Assembly: GCF_002001165.1 (NCBI RefSeq)
Contig: NZ_MUNQ01000006.1
Location: 248,001 to 312,000, forward strand
Origin: Rhodanobacter sp. C05
Lineage (GTDB): Bacteria; Pseudomonadota; Gammaproteobacteria; Xanthomonadales; Rhodanobacteraceae
DNA: 64,000 bases
Reading direction: 5' to 3'
Shown: piece by piece, positions 1 to 11,242 of the stretch
Numbering within the stretch: position 1 is the first letter of the stretch
How the letters are laid out: every line of letters begins with the position of its first letter
Position numbers and translations under genes: made by a program
The notes under the pieces: generated by a model
Database searches by the model: none
Told to the model about the DNA's origin: nothing
Seen by the model: only the letters and a program-made list of their open reading frames with translations

Positions 1-32
1 GCCATCGGCACGCGCACGGTAGGGAGCAGTAC

Positions 33-956
33 GTGGACCGCACCGACAACCGCATCGACCTGAATCTGTTTCGCGTGCTCGACGCGATCTACAGCCATGG
101 CGGCGTCAGCGCCGCCGCGCGTGTGCTGCACCTGACCCAGCCGGCGGTCACGCATGCCTTGCAACGCCTGCGCGATCAGCTCGGCGACCCGCTGTTCGTG
201 CGTCAGGGCAATCGGCTGCTGCCGACCGAAAAGGTGCGCACGATGATGCCGGCGGTGCAACTGCACCTGAAGGGCCTGCATGCCAGCGCGCACGCGCAGC
301 CGCGCTTCGATCCGGCGCAGTTGGATCTCGAGTTGACCGTGGGTTTTCGCGACATCCTCGAATCGATTGCGCTGCCTTCGCTGCTGGCACGGATCGAGCA
401 GCATGCACCGCAGTTGCGCGTGGTCAGTCGTCGCGTTGCCGCCGATGATGTGGAACGGGAGCTGGCCGCGGGCACGGTCGATCTGGTGGTGGATCGACCG
501 CTGCGCGCCAGTGCGCACATTTCCCGCAAGCGTCTGCTCGACGAGTCACTGGTTGTGGTGATGTGCGCCGATCATCCGTGCGCCACCCAACTCAGGCGCA
601 GCGAGTACATGAGCGCCCGGCATGTCGCCGTGTCGGCGCTGGGCGAGGCCAATGCGCTGGATATGCTGCTCGGCCAGAACGGCATGTTCCGTCACGTGCA
701 GCTGGTCTGCCAGCACTACTTTTCCGCCTGCCAGATTGCGGCAGCCACGCAGATGCTGCTGACCGTGCCGCGCTCGTATGCCAACCACCTGGCCACGTTG
801 CTGCCGATTGCCGTGCAGCCCTTGCCGATCCGGCTGAAGGCATTCCCGATCCTGGCCTACTGGCACGCGTCGAAAGACGACGACCGCGCGCATATCTGGT
901 TTCGACAATGGGTATTCGAGGCGATCACCCAGGCGATCGAGCCGGTGCGCAGCTGA
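33..956 (+). CDS. LysR-family transcriptional regulator
   Basis: A 307-residue LysR-type regulator, the usual length for the family. The N-terminal winged helix-turn-helix covers about residues 9–67 and has the classic pattern SAAARVLHLTQPAVTHALQRL, followed by a periplasmic-binding-like effector domain (about 95–300). The N-terminal layout (IDLNLFRVLDAIY) resembles the NodD/LeuO-like branch. The start is GTG, with AGGGAG 7 bases upstream. The effector and target cannot be read from the sequence. LysR genes often regulate a divergent neighbour, but what lies to the left is outside the window. The gene to the right starts 170 bases downstream on the same strand and is not an obvious target. 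Confidence 0.9.
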   Translation: MDRTDNRIDLNLFRVLDAIYSHGGVSAAARVLHLTQPAVTHALQRLRDQLGDPLFVRQGNRLLPTEKVRTMMPAVQLHLKGLHASAHAQPRFDPAQLDLELTVGFRDILESIALPSLLARIEQHAPQLRVVSRRVAADDVERELAAGTVDLVVDRPLRASAHISRKRLLDESLVVVMCADHPCATQLRRSEYMSARHVAVSALGEANALDMLLGQNGMFRHVQLVCQHYFSACQIAAATQMLLTVPRSYANHLATLLPIAVQPLPIRLKAFPILAYWHASKDDDRAHIWFRQWVFEAITQAIEPVRS

Positions 957-1129
957 ACCGATGGAGCTGAACGGTTAACCCCGTTACGCAGCAGGCTGCG
1001 TTTCATCAGAGGTTGAGCTGACATGCATGCAGATACGAGCAACGACTCTCTCGGGATGCAGTTGCTGCTGTGTGCCTGCCGTGTACCACTTACACTGTGC
1101 CGGCCTCGCGGGCACACAGGGAGAAACGC

Positions 1130-4100
1130 ATGCTTCGTCGATCGCCAGGGTTGCTGGGCTTTGGGTTGCTGAGTCTGTGGCTGCTGCTTGCCACGACGTT
1201 GCTGGCACAGGATGTACCGCCGCCGTTGCGCGACTGGCAGGGTTGGGTGCTGCACGATGTGCCACGGCACGACTGCCCGTTTCTCGCCAACCAGATGCCG
1301 AATGAAGGCAGTTACCAATGTGCGTGGCCGGGCCGCTTGACGCTCGACGCAAGTCAGGACGGCGGACACTTCAGCCTGAACGTGCATGTGGACGCGCCGA
1401 GCTGGGTGGCGCTGCCGGGCGACGACAAGAACTGGCCGCAGCAGGTGAGCACGAACAACCAACCAGCCATCGTGTTGCAACGAGGCGGCCAGCCGATGTT
1501 GTGGCTGGCGCCAGGCGATTATCAGCTGCGCGGAAGCTTGCCGTGGGCGGCACGCCCGGCACGCCTGCGCGTGCCGGCGACGATCGGGCTGGTCACGCTG
1601 AGCGTCGATGGCGCGGCGGTGACGCGGATCGAGCGCAACGGCGACCAGCTCACTCTCGGCGAAGCTGCTGCGACACAGCGCGCTGCCGATGCCTTGTCGC
1701 TGCGCGTATACCGGCGCCTCGAAGACGGCCTGCCTGCCATGCTGGAAACGCGGCTGCAGTTGAACGTTACCGGCACAGCACGCGAGCAGCTGCTGGGTCC
1801 GGTGCTGCCGGCCGGCTTCGTGGCGACGGTCTTGTCGGGCGATCTGCCGGCACGACTGGAGAACGATGGCCAGTTGCGCGTGCAGCTGCGTCCGGGACAA
1901 TGGACGGTCACGCTGGCTTCGCGCAGCATCGATCCGTTGAGCAGGGTCGCGTTGAAGTTGCCGGCGGCACCGTGGCCGCGTCAGGAAATCTGGAGTTATG
2001 CCGACGATACGGCGCTGCGCAGCACGCGCGCGGAAGGTAGTGCGACTGACGCCTCGCAGGCGGGCGTACCGGGCGACTGGGCCGATCTTCCCGCCTATGT
2101 GCTGGACGATGCCGCCGGTCTGGCGATCGAGCAGGGCAACCGCGGCGATGAGGGTGGCCAGGGCGATCAGCTGCATCTGCAGCGCCAGCTGTGGCTGGAC
2201 TTCGATGGCGCTGGTCTCAGCGTCGCCGATCATCTCAGCGGTGAGCTTCACCATCATCAGCGGCTGGATGTAGCCGCACCGTGGCAGCTGCAGCGTGCCG
2301 CACAGGACGACAACCCGCTGCTGGTCACCAGGGGCGCGGATGGCCTGAGTGGGATCGAGCTGCGTGACCAGAAGCTCAACCTCGACGCAGGCATGCGACT
2401 GCCGGCGCATGGTGGTGCGATCCCGAGTTCGGGATGGAAACTTCCACTGGAAGGGATCGACGCCACCCTGCATCTGCCGTATGGCTACCGCCTGCTCGGG
2501 GCAAGCGGTGTCGATCGCTCGCCCGACTCGTGGGTGGCGCAATGGAGCCTGCTCGACCTTTTTGTGGTGGCACTGATTGCGCTGCTGGCAGGGCGCCTGC
2601 TCGGCTGGCCATGGGCTGTTCTGGTGGCTGCTTATCTCACATTGGCACAGCACGAAAGCACCGCGCCGCTGTGGACGCTGGCGGTCGTGCTGGCGTTGAC
2701 ATTGCTGTTGCGTGCGCTGCCGGAAGGGCGCCTGAGATCAGTTGCACGCATCGGCGCGGTAGCTGTCTTCGCACTGGCACTGTTGTGGACCTTGCCCTTC
2801 GTCGCGACACAGCTGCAGGACGCCCTGCATCCGCAGCTGGAAGGGGTCAACCAGAACCGGGTCGTCTCGGCAAATTACATCGAGCCGCCAGCGCCGGGTG
2901 ATAGATATGCGAATGCGGCGATGAAGCAACCGTCGCCTCTGGTCATGCGGCAGATGATGCCAGCACCAGCTGAACCGCCACCGCCACCGCCCGTCGAAGA
3001 AATCAGCAGCAATGCCGTCGCTTCGCCGGCGACGGATGCTGCGGGCGTTGTCGCATCGGGAAAATTGGAGAGCGTGGTCGTGACGGGTTCCAAGGTATCG
3101 GTCTCCACACTGGTGAGCTCGGAGCAGGACAATCGTGCGTTGATCCAGGCTGGCGCCGGCACGCCGCACTGGGATGAAGGCAACAACTATCGTCTTGGCT
3201 GGTCCGGGCCGGTGACGCCGGAACAGAGCACGCGCCTGGTGATCGCGTCTGCTTGGCTGGTGCGCCTGTTGCGCGTGGCGATGGTTGGCCTGTTGGCAGC
3301 CCTGCTGGCGAAGCTGGTGACTACCCTGCTGTTGCCCTTGCGTGGTCGCTGGCGCGATTGGCGTGGCGGCGGTGTGATGGGTGCTGTCCTGCTTGCCTTT
3401 GCACTGTTGCCGCATGGTGCGCATGCGCAGAGCCTGCCGAGCCAGCAGTTGCTGGACCAGCTGCGCAATCGGCTTACCGAGGCGCCGAAGTGCGTGCCGG
3501 CGTGCGCCGCCATTGCACAGGCCCAGCTGCAGGCCAGCGGCGATCTGTTCGATGTGGAACTGGAAACGCATGTTGGTGCGCCGATCGCGTTGCCCTTGCC
3601 ACAGGGCGACGATGCGCTGCAACTGTCCGACGTCAGCGTGGACGGTCATGCCGACGCGGTACTCACGCGAAGCAACGATCGGTTGCTGGTGCGGCTGGAT
3701 CGCGGGGTGCATCGGATCAGCCTGCACTACCGCATCGGCGCGGCAGACAGTGCCAACCTGCGTTTCACCGTACGTCCGCAGCGCATCGTATTTAGTGGTC
3801 AGGACTGGTCGCTGGATGGTGTCGACGATGGTCGTCCGTTGGGCGACAGCATCGCGTTGCATCGCGTGCGCACCGCCAGTGATGGCAAGAGTCTGCCGGC
3901 CGTGCAGAGTTTTCCGCCGTATGTGCGGCTGACCCGAAGCTTGGCACTGGGCGTTGATTGGGTGGTGGAAAACCAGGTCGAGCGTATCGCGCCACAGCAG
4001 GGCGGTTTCAGTGCCACGCTGCCGCTGCTGCCCGGCGAGCATCCGCTGGGCGATGATGTGCTGGTCAAGGACGGCCGCATCAGTGTCACCTTCAACGCGA

Positions 4101-5302
4101 ACAGCAATGTGGTGCGCTGGACCAGCCGTCTCGATCACGCGGCGCAACTCTCGCTGCAGGCACCGGCCCTGGGCGAGCGCGCCGAAGTATGGGAAGTGCA
4201 TGCGGCGCCGATGTGGCATGTCGAGGCCAAGGGTGTACCGGCCAGTGCCAGCGATGACGGCCTGCGCTTCCAGCCATTGCCTGGCGAGAGCTTGCAGCTC
4301 GTTCTCAGCCAGCCGGTGGCGGTGGCAGGTGACAGCCTTGCTTTCGACAGCGTGGAACTGACCAGTGCGACGGGCGAACGTGCCAGCGAAGTCACGCTGA
4401 GCCTGCAGGCACGCAGCACCCGCGGCGGCGAGCATGCGATCAGTCTGCCTGTCGGCAGCGAATTGCTGGATGCGAAGCGCGACGATGAATCGATCAATCT
4501 TGCTGTGCGCGATGGCAGGCTCGGCCTGCCGCTGTTGCCAGGCGAGCACGCTTATACGCTACGTCTGCGTGAGCCGAATGGAGTTGCCGCATCCATGCGC
4601 ACACCGGTCTTCGACCTGCACGCGCCAGTGGCGAATATCGATCTCTCGCTGCAGTTGCCGCAGGATCGCTGGGTGTTGTGGACATGGGGGCCGACGGTGG
4701 GCCCGGCCGTGCTGTACTGGTCGCAGTTGATCGTGCTTCTGCTGGCTGCGTGGTTGCTCGCCCGCTACGCACCGACGCCGCTGCGCTTTCACCATTGGCT
4801 GTTGCTCGGGCTGGGTTTCTCCGCCTTTGCGTGGAGCGCATATGCGCTGGTGGTGGTCTGGCTGATCCTGCTGGGGTTGCGTGCGCGCAACACACCCTCG
4901 GCATCGCTGGGTTCAACGAAGTTCAACCTGCTGCAGCTCGGACTTGTTGCACTCACGCTGCTGGCGCTGGCCGTGCTGATCGCTGCGGTGCCGAAGGGGT
5001 TGCTCGGCTTGCCGGACATGCATGTGGCCGGCAACGACTCAAGCGCATGGAGCCTGCGCTGGTTTGCCGACCAGAGTGCCGGTGTGTTGCCGAGCGGCGG
5101 CGTGTTCAGTGTTTCGTTGTGGGTCTACAAGCTCGCCATGCTGGCGTGGGCCCTTTGGCTGGCCAATGCGCTGATCGGCTGGCTGCGCTGGGCCTTCGAC
5201 GCGTGGACGCGTGGCGGCTATTGGCGCAAACCCGAGCCCAAACCAGGAGTCGTGCCGCCGCAGTTGCCACCGTCATCGACGGAGCCAGCGCAAGATGCCT
5301 GA
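1130..5302 (+). CDS. Very large multi-domain inner-membrane protein, function unknown
   Basis: A 1390-residue protein that I do not recognise. The ATG at 1130 is preferred over one 60 bases upstream because it has AGGGAG 6 bases before it and opens a clear signal sequence ([20 protein letters not shown]). The order is: signal peptide; about 440 residues of beta-rich, presumably periplasmic sequence; three or four membrane helices (about 475–565); a proline-rich linker (about 590–625); the string [10 protein letters not shown] (about 647), which resembles the start of TonB-receptor plug domains; another hydrophobic stretch followed by a second signal-like segment ending AHAQ (about 700–765); a second beta-rich stretch; then several C-terminal helices. 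The two halves share this periplasm-then-membrane layout. Its end overlaps prmC by 8 bases. Confidence 0.85.
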   Translation: MLRRSPGLLGFGLLSLWLLLATTLLAQDVPPPLRDWQGWVLHDVPRHDCPFLANQMPNEGSYQCAWPGRLTLDASQDGGHFSLNVHVDAPSWVALPGDDKNWPQQVSTNNQPAIVLQRGGQPMLWLAPGDYQLRGSLPWAARPARLRVPATIGLVTLSVDGAAVTRIERNGDQLTLGEAAATQRAADALSLRVYRRLEDGLPAMLETRLQLNVTGTAREQLLGPVLPAGFVATVLSGDLPARLENDGQLRVQLRPGQWTVTLASRSIDPLSRVALKLPAAPWPRQEIWSYADDTALRSTRAEGSATDASQAGVPGDWADLPAYVLDDAAGLAIEQGNRGDEGGQGDQLHLQRQLWLDFDGAGLSVADHLSGELHHHQRLDVAAPWQLQRAAQDDNPLLVTRGADGLSGIELRDQKLNLDAGMRLPAHGGAIPSSGWKLPLEGIDATLHLPYGYRLLGASGVDRSPDSWVAQWSLLDLFVVALIALLAGRLLGWPWAVLVAAYLTLAQHESTAPLWTLAVVLALTLLLRALPEGRLRSVARIGAVAVFALALLWTLPFVATQLQDALHPQLEGVNQNRVVSANYIEPPAPGDRYANAAMKQPSPLVMRQMMPAPAEPPPPPPVEEISSNAVASPATDAAGVVASGKLESVVVTGSKVSVSTLVSSEQDNRALIQAGAGTPHWDEGNNYRLGWSGPVTPEQSTRLVIASAWLVRLLRVAMVGLLAALLAKLVTTLLLPLRGRWRDWRGGGVMGAVLLAFALLPHGAHAQSLPSQQLLDQLRNRLTEAPKCVPACAAIAQAQLQASGDLFDVELETHVGAPIALPLPQGDDALQLSDVSVDGHADAVLTRSNDRLLVRLDRGVHRISLHYRIGAADSANLRFTVRPQRIVFSGQDWSLDGVDDGRPLGDSIALHRVRTASDGKSLPAVQSFPPYVRLTRSLALGVDWVVENQVERIAPQQGGFSATLPLLPGEHPLGDDVLVKDGRISVTFNANSNVVRWTSRLDHAAQLSLQAPALGERAEVWEVHAAPMWHVEAKGVPASASDDGLRFQPLPGESLQLVLSQPVAVAGDSLAFDSVELTSATGERASEVTLSLQARSTRGGEHAISLPVGSELLDAKRDDESINLAVRDGRLGLPLLPGEHAYTLRLREPNGVAASMRTPVFDLHAPVANIDLSLQLPQDRWVLWTWGPTVGPAVLYWSQLIVLLLAAWLLARYAPTPLRFHHWLLLGLGFSAFAWSAYALVVVWLILLGLRARNTPSASLGSTKFNLLQLGLVALTLLALAVLIAAVPKGLLGLPDMHVAGNDSSAWSLRWFADQSAGVLPSGGVFSVSLWVYKLAMLAWALWLANALIGWLRWAFDAWTRGGYWRKPEPKPGVVPPQLPPSSTEPAQDA

Positions 5303-6116
5303 TGTTCGCAGCGTATTGGCTGCGGCCACTCAGCAGCTCGGTGAACGTATGGATGCCGAGCTGCTGTTGCTGCACGCACTGCAGAAACCGCGAAGCTGGT
5401 TGTTTGCGCATGCTGACGACGCGCTGGATGCGAAAATCCAGACAACTTACACCGCGCTGGTCGCGCGCAGGTTGCAGGGTGAGCCAGTGGCCTATATCAC
5501 CGGTCATCGTGGCTTCTGGTCCATGGAGCTTGAGGTCAGTCCGGCAACACTGATTCCGCGTCCGGAAACCGAGCTGTTGGTCGAGCAGGCGCTTTTGCGA
5601 TTGCCACCCGACATTGCCTGCAGCATGGCGGATCTCGGCACGGGCAGTGGCGCAATCGCGCTGGCGATCGCGCTTGAGCGTCCACGCGCGCAGGTAGTCG
5701 CCACCGATGCCAGTACCGCGGCACTCGAGGTTGCCCGGCGCAATGCGCAAACTCATGGCATCGGCAACCTCACCTTCCTGCACGGTGACTGGATGACGCC
5801 GCTGGCTGGTCAGTACTTCGACCTGATCGTTTCCAATCCACCGTACATCGAAGCTGGCGACCCGCACCTGGTCCAGGGTGACCTGCGCTTCGAACCGGTC
5901 AGCGCGCTCGCCTCCGGCCATGATGGCCTCGACGACATCCGCCGCATCGTGTGTGATGCACGTGCGCACCTTCACGCGGGTGGCTGGCTGTTGTTCGAAC
6001 ACGGCTGGAACCAGGGGGACGCGGTCCGCGCACTTCTTGCCGATGCCGGTTATGCCGATGTCTTCACGGCACAGGATCTGGAGCGACGCGACCGGGTCAG
6101 CGGTGGTCGTCGCTGA
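5295..6116 (+). CDS. prmC: Peptide chain release factor N5-glutamine methyltransferase PrmC (HemK)
   Basis: PrmC methylates the glutamine of the GGQ motif in release factors RF1 and RF2, using S-adenosylmethionine, and so supports translation termination. The product is 273 residues, normal for the family. The N-terminal release-factor-binding helical domain covers about 1–75, and the linker contains the family string [13 protein letters not shown]. The SAM-binding site is [12 protein letters not shown] (about 113). The catalytic NPPY motif, which holds the substrate glutamine, is in [14 protein letters not shown] (about 180). The ATG lies inside the 3' end of the preceding large membrane-protein gene (8-base overlap), so translation is probably coupled. 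In many proteobacteria prmC sits beside prfA; here it does not. Confidence 0.96.
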   Translation: MPDVRSVLAAATQQLGERMDAELLLLHALQKPRSWLFAHADDALDAKIQTTYTALVARRLQGEPVAYITGHRGFWSMELEVSPATLIPRPETELLVEQALLRLPPDIACSMADLGTGSGAIALAIALERPRAQVVATDASTAALEVARRNAQTHGIGNLTFLHGDWMTPLAGQYFDLIVSNPPYIEAGDPHLVQGDLRFEPVSALASGHDGLDDIRRIVCDARAHLHAGGWLLFEHGWNQGDAVRALLADAGYADVFTAQDLERRDRVSGGRR

Positions 6117-6299
6117 TCGCGGGAGTCCATGGTGCGTGATGGATTGTTGAAACTGAAGACTCTCCCGGCTTGCAGGTAGTGCACGGCTGACGGTCGCGCT
6201 AAGCTGACGACCGCACGTCGTTCGCGGTCGGTTTCCGGCAGGCCTTGGCTTTCCGCTATCCGCGCCAGAATTATCTGTGCCAGATGAGGATGCAGATCC

Positions 6300-8642
6300 A
6301 TGCAATTTCATTCGGGTAGCGCTTCAGGTGGTGCAGGCCGCAGGCCTTATGCGGTGATTAATCGCTGGCAGCGCATGATCGGCGTATCGCTGCTTTGCAT
6401 TCCGGTGCTGGTCGCCGCGCAATCGTCTCCGAATTCGACCAGTGCAAGCACTGCACCCCCAGCGGGCGACAGTCGCGCATCAAAAGCAAAGCCGGCAACG
6501 ACACTGGGCGAGATCATCGTCACCGCGAACCGCCGGCGTGAGCCATCGCGCGAGGTACCGATGCATGTGGACACGGTGCAGGCTTCAGACCTGCAGAAGG
6601 TCGGCGCCCGCACGCTCAGCGACTATGTTTCGTACCAGCCGGGAGTGTTCTTCGCCAGCTCGGGCGGTGCCGGTGAAGGCGAGCTGATCATGCGTGGCGT
6701 GTCCACCGGCAACCAGACCAGTCCCACCGTATCGGTGTACATGGACGACGTGCCGGTTGGTGGCAGTACCGAGTATGCCTCGGCCGCCACCTTCGTGTTT
6801 GATGCGGCGTTGATGGATCTGGATCACATCGAGTTCCTGTACGGCCCGCAGGGCACGCTGTACGGCGCCGGCTCGATGGGCGGCCTGGTCAAGTACGTCA
6901 CCAACAAGCCCGATGCCAGCGGGTTTTCCGGGTCGGCGGGTTTCGACATCTCGCATACCCAGCAAGCCGGCATGAATTACACCGAGCGGGCCACGCTGAA
7001 TATCCCGCTGGTGCAGGACAAGGCGGCATTGCGCGTATCGGTCATGGATCAGCACAGTGCCGGGCTATACCGCGCGGTGGGCGAAACGCCGTCCCATGGT
7101 GACGACCGCACGCATACCCAGGGCGTGCGTGCACAACTTGAGGTCGACCCGACCGACAAGCTCACTTTCAACCTCAGTGCGATGGTCCAGCGTATCGCCG
7201 CCGATGGCCTGTCGATGGCGGACTATTCGCTGGCTACCGGCCAGCCTCTATCAGGCGGCCCCTATAACCGCCAGCTCAATCATCGTGAGCCGTTCACGCA
7301 GACCCTTCAGCTGTATTCGTTCCATGCCGGCTACGACTTTGGCTGGGCCAACCTGGACTGGATCAGCTCGTACCAGAATTTCGTCAACCACAGCGTGCAG
7401 GATTATCCGGATGGATTCCTGGTCCTGTACAACCAGCTCTATCCCGCGCTCGGTGGCGACAGCGCACTCAGTTCGCTCTATGTCGATTCCCAATACAACG
7501 TGCACAAGGCCTCGCAGGAGATCCGCCTGACCTCGCGCAAGGGCGATCACTTCGACTGGCTGGCGGGCCTGTGGTTCAACCGCGAGGACGAGTGGGAGCA
7601 GTACGCGCTGGAAGGTGCGAACCTGCCGCCGCCGGGCCAGAGCATCCTGCTGGCGCAGCGGGTGAATTCCCGCTACCAGGAATATGCCGGCTATGGTGAC
7701 GTGACCTGGCATATCACCCCGACGATCGACCTGGCCGCTGGTGTGCGCGCCAGCGGCAACTCGCAGCACCTTTCCAATTTCGAGGATGGCTCGGTAGCCG
7801 GCAGCCCGGGCGGTTTCCGCGAGAGCATGGTCAGCGACGACATCACCAAGATGCTCACCGCCAGCTATCGTCCCGACACGACCCACAGCTACTACATGCG
7901 CGCTTCGACCGGCTACCGTCCCGGCGGCTTGCAGGCGCCGGTGCAGAGCACGGTCTTCGGCTCCAACCCGAACGCGAAGGACACCTTCGGCTCGGATACG
8001 CTGCAGAGCTATGAACTCGGCTACAAGGGCAGCCATCTGGATGGCCGTCTGAACGTGGGCATCGATGCCTATGACATCGAGTGGCACAACATGCAGCTGA
8101 TCACCTACACGGTCGGCAACGCGATCATCGAGAATGCCGGTGATTCGAGGATCGATGGCCTCGAATTGCAGGTCACCTATGCAACCGGACCGTGGCAGCT
8201 CAGTGGTTCCGGTGCATACACCGATGCGCGCACGCTGCAGGGCAATCCGCAGCAGGGCATCGAGGACGGTGCGCGGCTGCCGTATTCAGCCAGGGAAACA
8301 GCCACGCTTGCCGCGAAGTACAACTTCCGGCTGGCCGGCGATGCAGCCTATGCAGGCGCCAACCTGCGTCTGTCGAGCCAGCGCAACGCCGGCTTCGAAG
8401 GTGATTCGAGCGACCCCGACTTCAACCTGCCGGGTTTCGCCATGCTCGATCTCGACACCGGCATGACCTTGCACAGCGGTGTCAGCGTGGATCTTTACCT
8501 TCGCAACGCGCTGGATCGTCGGGTGGCGATTGGCACGCTCAACTCCGAGTCGGTCAGTTTCCTCGCCAGCGTGGGTGGCCCGATGCTGGTGCAGCTGTCC
8601 ACGCCGCGCACGCTCGGTGTTTCGGTCAACGTGCCTTTCTAG
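6300..8642 (+). CDS. TonB-dependent outer-membrane receptor
   Basis: A 780-residue outer-membrane receptor. It has a signal sequence (GVSLLCIPVLVAAQ, about 27–41), a Ser/Ala/Pro-rich spacer, a TonB-box-like GEIIVTANRR (about 69), a plug domain (about 80–200, with PGVFFASSGG and YGPQGTLYGAGSMGG), then a 22-strand-type barrel ending in the terminal phenylalanine (VNVPF) required for BAM insertion. It lacks the extended N-terminal signalling domain of FecA-type receptors. Energy comes from TonB–ExbBD. The substrate cannot be told; the sequence looks like the broad Xanthomonadales group that includes siderophore and carbohydrate receptors. The ATG at 6300 has GAGG about 9 bases upstream. The 3' end overlaps the convergent HpnN-like gene by 17 bases. 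Confidence 0.9.
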   Translation: MQFHSGSASGGAGRRPYAVINRWQRMIGVSLLCIPVLVAAQSSPNSTSASTAPPAGDSRASKAKPATTLGEIIVTANRRREPSREVPMHVDTVQASDLQKVGARTLSDYVSYQPGVFFASSGGAGEGELIMRGVSTGNQTSPTVSVYMDDVPVGGSTEYASAATFVFDAALMDLDHIEFLYGPQGTLYGAGSMGGLVKYVTNKPDASGFSGSAGFDISHTQQAGMNYTERATLNIPLVQDKAALRVSVMDQHSAGLYRAVGETPSHGDDRTHTQGVRAQLEVDPTDKLTFNLSAMVQRIAADGLSMADYSLATGQPLSGGPYNRQLNHREPFTQTLQLYSFHAGYDFGWANLDWISSYQNFVNHSVQDYPDGFLVLYNQLYPALGGDSALSSLYVDSQYNVHKASQEIRLTSRKGDHFDWLAGLWFNREDEWEQYALEGANLPPPGQSILLAQRVNSRYQEYAGYGDVTWHITPTIDLAAGVRASGNSQHLSNFEDGSVAGSPGGFRESMVSDDITKMLTASYRPDTTHSYYMRASTGYRPGGLQAPVQSTVFGSNPNAKDTFGSDTLQSYELGYKGSHLDGRLNVGIDAYDIEWHNMQLITYTVGNAIIENAGDSRIDGLELQVTYATGPWQLSGSGAYTDARTLQGNPQQGIEDGARLPYSARETATLAAKYNFRLAGDAAYAGANLRLSSQRNAGFEGDSSDPDFNLPGFAMLDLDTGMTLHSGVSVDLYLRNALDRRVAIGTLNSESVSFLASVGGPMLVQLSTPRTLGVSVNVPF

Positions 8643-11214
8643 CTGGTGCCAACGTGTAGAGCAGGGCGGGCAGGAAGGCGAAGGTCGCCAGAAGCACGGC
8701 GACCAGGCTTAGCAGGAGCAGGCTGCCCATGCTGGCCATGCCACGGTCATGCGACAGCGCCAGCGAGCCGAACGCGGTGCCGGTGGTGAGTGCGGAGAAC
8801 AGCACCGCACGCGCCGAGGCCGAGCCGACGAACTGGCGTATGCCCGCGCGCCAGTTCATCACGAAGTACACATTGAACGAGACGCCGACACCGAGCAACA
8901 GCGGCAGCGCGATGATGTTGGCGTAGTTGATGGCCATGCCGGCCAGCTGTGCCAGCAACGCGGTGAGCAGACCCGACATCGTCAGCGTAAGCAGCACGAT
9001 GCCGGTGTCGCGCAGGTGGCGCAGTGCGATCAGCAGCACCACGGCGATCGCCAGCGTGGCCAGCACGGCAGCCTGGAGGAACGCGTGCATGATGGTGTCG
9101 GCCGAGGCGATCGTGGTGACCGCGGGGCCGCCCGCGTCCGGCGCGATCGCCTGCACGGCGTTGACGAAGCGATGCAACCCGGCGGTGTCGTGGGCAGCGG
9201 CGGTCGGTGAAACCTGCATATGCACCCGCCCATCCGCGGCAAACCAGTCGCGACGGATCGAGGCGGGCAGGTTCTGCAAGGTAACCGGCGCAGCGTTCAG
9301 CGCATCACGCAGACTGGCCAGTTCGTCGGGCAGGAAACGGGTGACCGCTTCGTTCATTGCCAGCAGGCGAGTATCCGGTGCACCGTTCAATTGCAGCAGT
9401 GCGGCATCGATGCCACGCAGTGGTGAATCGGCAGGCAGGCTGATGCTGGCTCGCGCGATCGCGTCACGGGTGTCGGCGATGGCCGCGTGCAGCGCCGCGG
9501 GCGTCACCGCGGGTGGCTGGCCCTCTGGATCCAGCGAGGGCAGCAGCAGATCCTGTGCCTGTTGCAGCTGGTCGAGCTGTGCCGGTTGATCCGCGGGCAC
9601 GAAGGTAGCCCCGGAGATCACGCTGGACACTTCCGGCAGGTGCGCGAGGCGATCGCCGAGTGCACGTGCATGGGCGAGGTCGGGCGCCATGATGTCGATG
9701 TTGAACGGGTTCGTGGCCGGGTTGCCCGCCAGGCTGTACAGCGTGCGCATCGGCTCCGAGTCGGGGTTCTGTGTGTGCAGCGGATTGGCATCGAACGGCA
9801 TGCGCGCAGCAGCGACCGTACCCGCCACGGTGAGTACGGCGAACAGGCCGAGTACGGCGATGCGATGCCGCTGCAGCAGTGCGTCCCACGCAACGCCGAA
9901 TGGGAGCGCCAGATCGCGGTTCTGGTCGCGAGGCTGGAACAGCCATAACAGCGCAGGCAGCAAGCTCAGCGTGCAGAGCAGGGCCAGCCCCATGCCCACA
10001 CCGGCGATCAGTCCCAGTTCGGCCACCCCGACGAAGGCGGTCGGTGCGAATGCGAGGAAGCCACAGGCGATCGCCACGGCAGCCACTGCGATCTGTGCAC
10101 CCGCCGCGCGGGCGGTTCCGCTCAACGCGTCAGCCAGTGCAGGTTGATGCAAGCGCTCCTCACGCAGGCGCACGGCGAACTGGATCGCGAAGTCCACGGC
10201 AAGGCCCACGAACAGCACGGCAAATGCCACCGAGATCAGATTCAGCGTGCCGATGGCGAGTGCAGCGAAGCCGATCGTGAGCGCAAAACCGACCAGCAAG
10301 GTCAACAGGATCGGTACGATCAGCCGCCATGAGCGCAGGGCCAGGTAAAGCCACAGAGCCAACAGGGCGAGGCTGACCAGCGTGCTGGCGACGATGCCCT
10401 CGGTCAGCGCGCCGAACTGCACGTCCGACAGCGCCACCGAGCCGGTGTAGTTCACTCGTACGCGGCCGCTGCGCACGCTTGGCAGCGCGGCGCTGGCATG
10501 CTCCAGCGCCTGGGTGGCGGCAAGGCCCGGTTGCAACGAGTCCGCTTCCAGCACGGGATGCATCAGCAGCAGGCGCATATTGTCGGTTTGCCGGGTGATA
10601 TCCGAGCCCAGCAGCGATTGCCACGACAGCGGTTCCGGCTGTCCGGCAGCGGCATGCTCGAGTACCTGCTGGAGCTGTCGCAGCGCCGTGTTGTAGGCAC
10701 TCAGGTCAGCATGTTCGATGCGAACGCCTTCGGCCATCAACGACACGCCCTGCAGCAGTCCGCGTGCCGACGGGTCGCTGGCCAGCGGGCCGAGCAGTGG
10801 CTGCGCTGCCATCAGCGAATCGAGCAGCGTGGCCAGGTCGTCCGGGCCAAGCAGGAGCAGCCCTTCATGCCGGAAGAATGGGTCGGCGTCCGGCCGCGTC
10901 ACATCATGGAAGTGCTGCCGATCGGCACGCAGCGTGGTGGCCAGCGCGGCCGCCGCCTGATCGGTTTCTTCCGGCGTCGCACCACGCACGACCGCGACCA
11001 GCAAGTTATCGAACTGCGGAAACTCGCGGCCGAAGGCCAGCTGATGCTGTCGCCACGGCAGGCTGGTGGCGAACATGTGGTCGGTATCCGAATCAATGCC
11101 GAGATGGCCGGCCGCGTAGCAGGTGCAGACGGCAGTCAGCACGGCGAAGGCCAGCACCAAAGCCATGGCATGTCGCCGACTTGCATCGACAATACGGATC
11201 AGCCATCCAGTCAT
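8626..11214 (-). CDS. hpnN: MMPL/RND-superfamily exporter, HpnN-like
   Basis: An 862-residue RND/MMPL-type transporter with the two-fold layout: TM1 (about 15–35), a large periplasmic loop, five helices (about 270–400), then TM, a second loop and five more helices at the C-terminus. The first half has the acidic membrane motif GLAVDFAIQFAVR (Asp about 341). The matching place in the second half is GVGVSFNVYFVMNWR, with no acidic residue, a pattern typical of the hopanoid-associated HpnN group. HpnN proteins move hopanoids to the outer membrane. Length and the adjacent isoprenoid gene dxs fit, but no squalene–hopene cyclase is in the window, so the substrate is inferred. It follows dxs on the same strand after a 101-base gap containing a hairpin. 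Confidence 0.75.
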   Translation of the reverse strand: MTGWLIRIVDASRRHAMALVLAFAVLTAVCTCYAAGHLGIDSDTDHMFATSLPWRQHQLAFGREFPQFDNLLVAVVRGATPEETDQAAAALATTLRADRQHFHDVTRPDADPFFRHEGLLLLGPDDLATLLDSLMAAQPLLGPLASDPSARGLLQGVSLMAEGVRIEHADLSAYNTALRQLQQVLEHAAAGQPEPLSWQSLLGSDITRQTDNMRLLLMHPVLEADSLQPGLAATQALEHASAALPSVRSGRVRVNYTGSVALSDVQFGALTEGIVASTLVSLALLALWLYLALRSWRLIVPILLTLLVGFALTIGFAALAIGTLNLISVAFAVLFVGLAVDFAIQFAVRLREERLHQPALADALSGTARAAGAQIAVAAVAIACGFLAFAPTAFVGVAELGLIAGVGMGLALLCTLSLLPALLWLFQPRDQNRDLALPFGVAWDALLQRHRIAVLGLFAVLTVAGTVAAARMPFDANPLHTQNPDSEPMRTLYSLAGNPATNPFNIDIMAPDLAHARALGDRLAHLPEVSSVISGATFVPADQPAQLDQLQQAQDLLLPSLDPEGQPPAVTPAALHAAIADTRDAIARASISLPADSPLRGIDAALLQLNGAPDTRLLAMNEAVTRFLPDELASLRDALNAAPVTLQNLPASIRRDWFAADGRVHMQVSPTAAAHDTAGLHRFVNAVQAIAPDAGGPAVTTIASADTIMHAFLQAAVLATLAIAVVLLIALRHLRDTGIVLLTLTMSGLLTALLAQLAGMAINYANIIALPLLLGVGVSFNVYFVMNWRAGIRQFVGSASARAVLFSALTTGTAFGSLALSHDRGMASMGSLLLLSLVAVLLATFAFLPALLYTLAPARKAR

Positions 11215-11242
11215 GGATTGCGAAACTCCTCACGGTCACAAC

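Noticed and set aside
2738..4549. A 603-residue minus-strand frame inside the giant membrane-protein gene
   Set aside because: Gln/Arg/His-rich antisense frame with no recognisable domain; the plus strand has a signal peptide, helices and a good ribosome-binding site.
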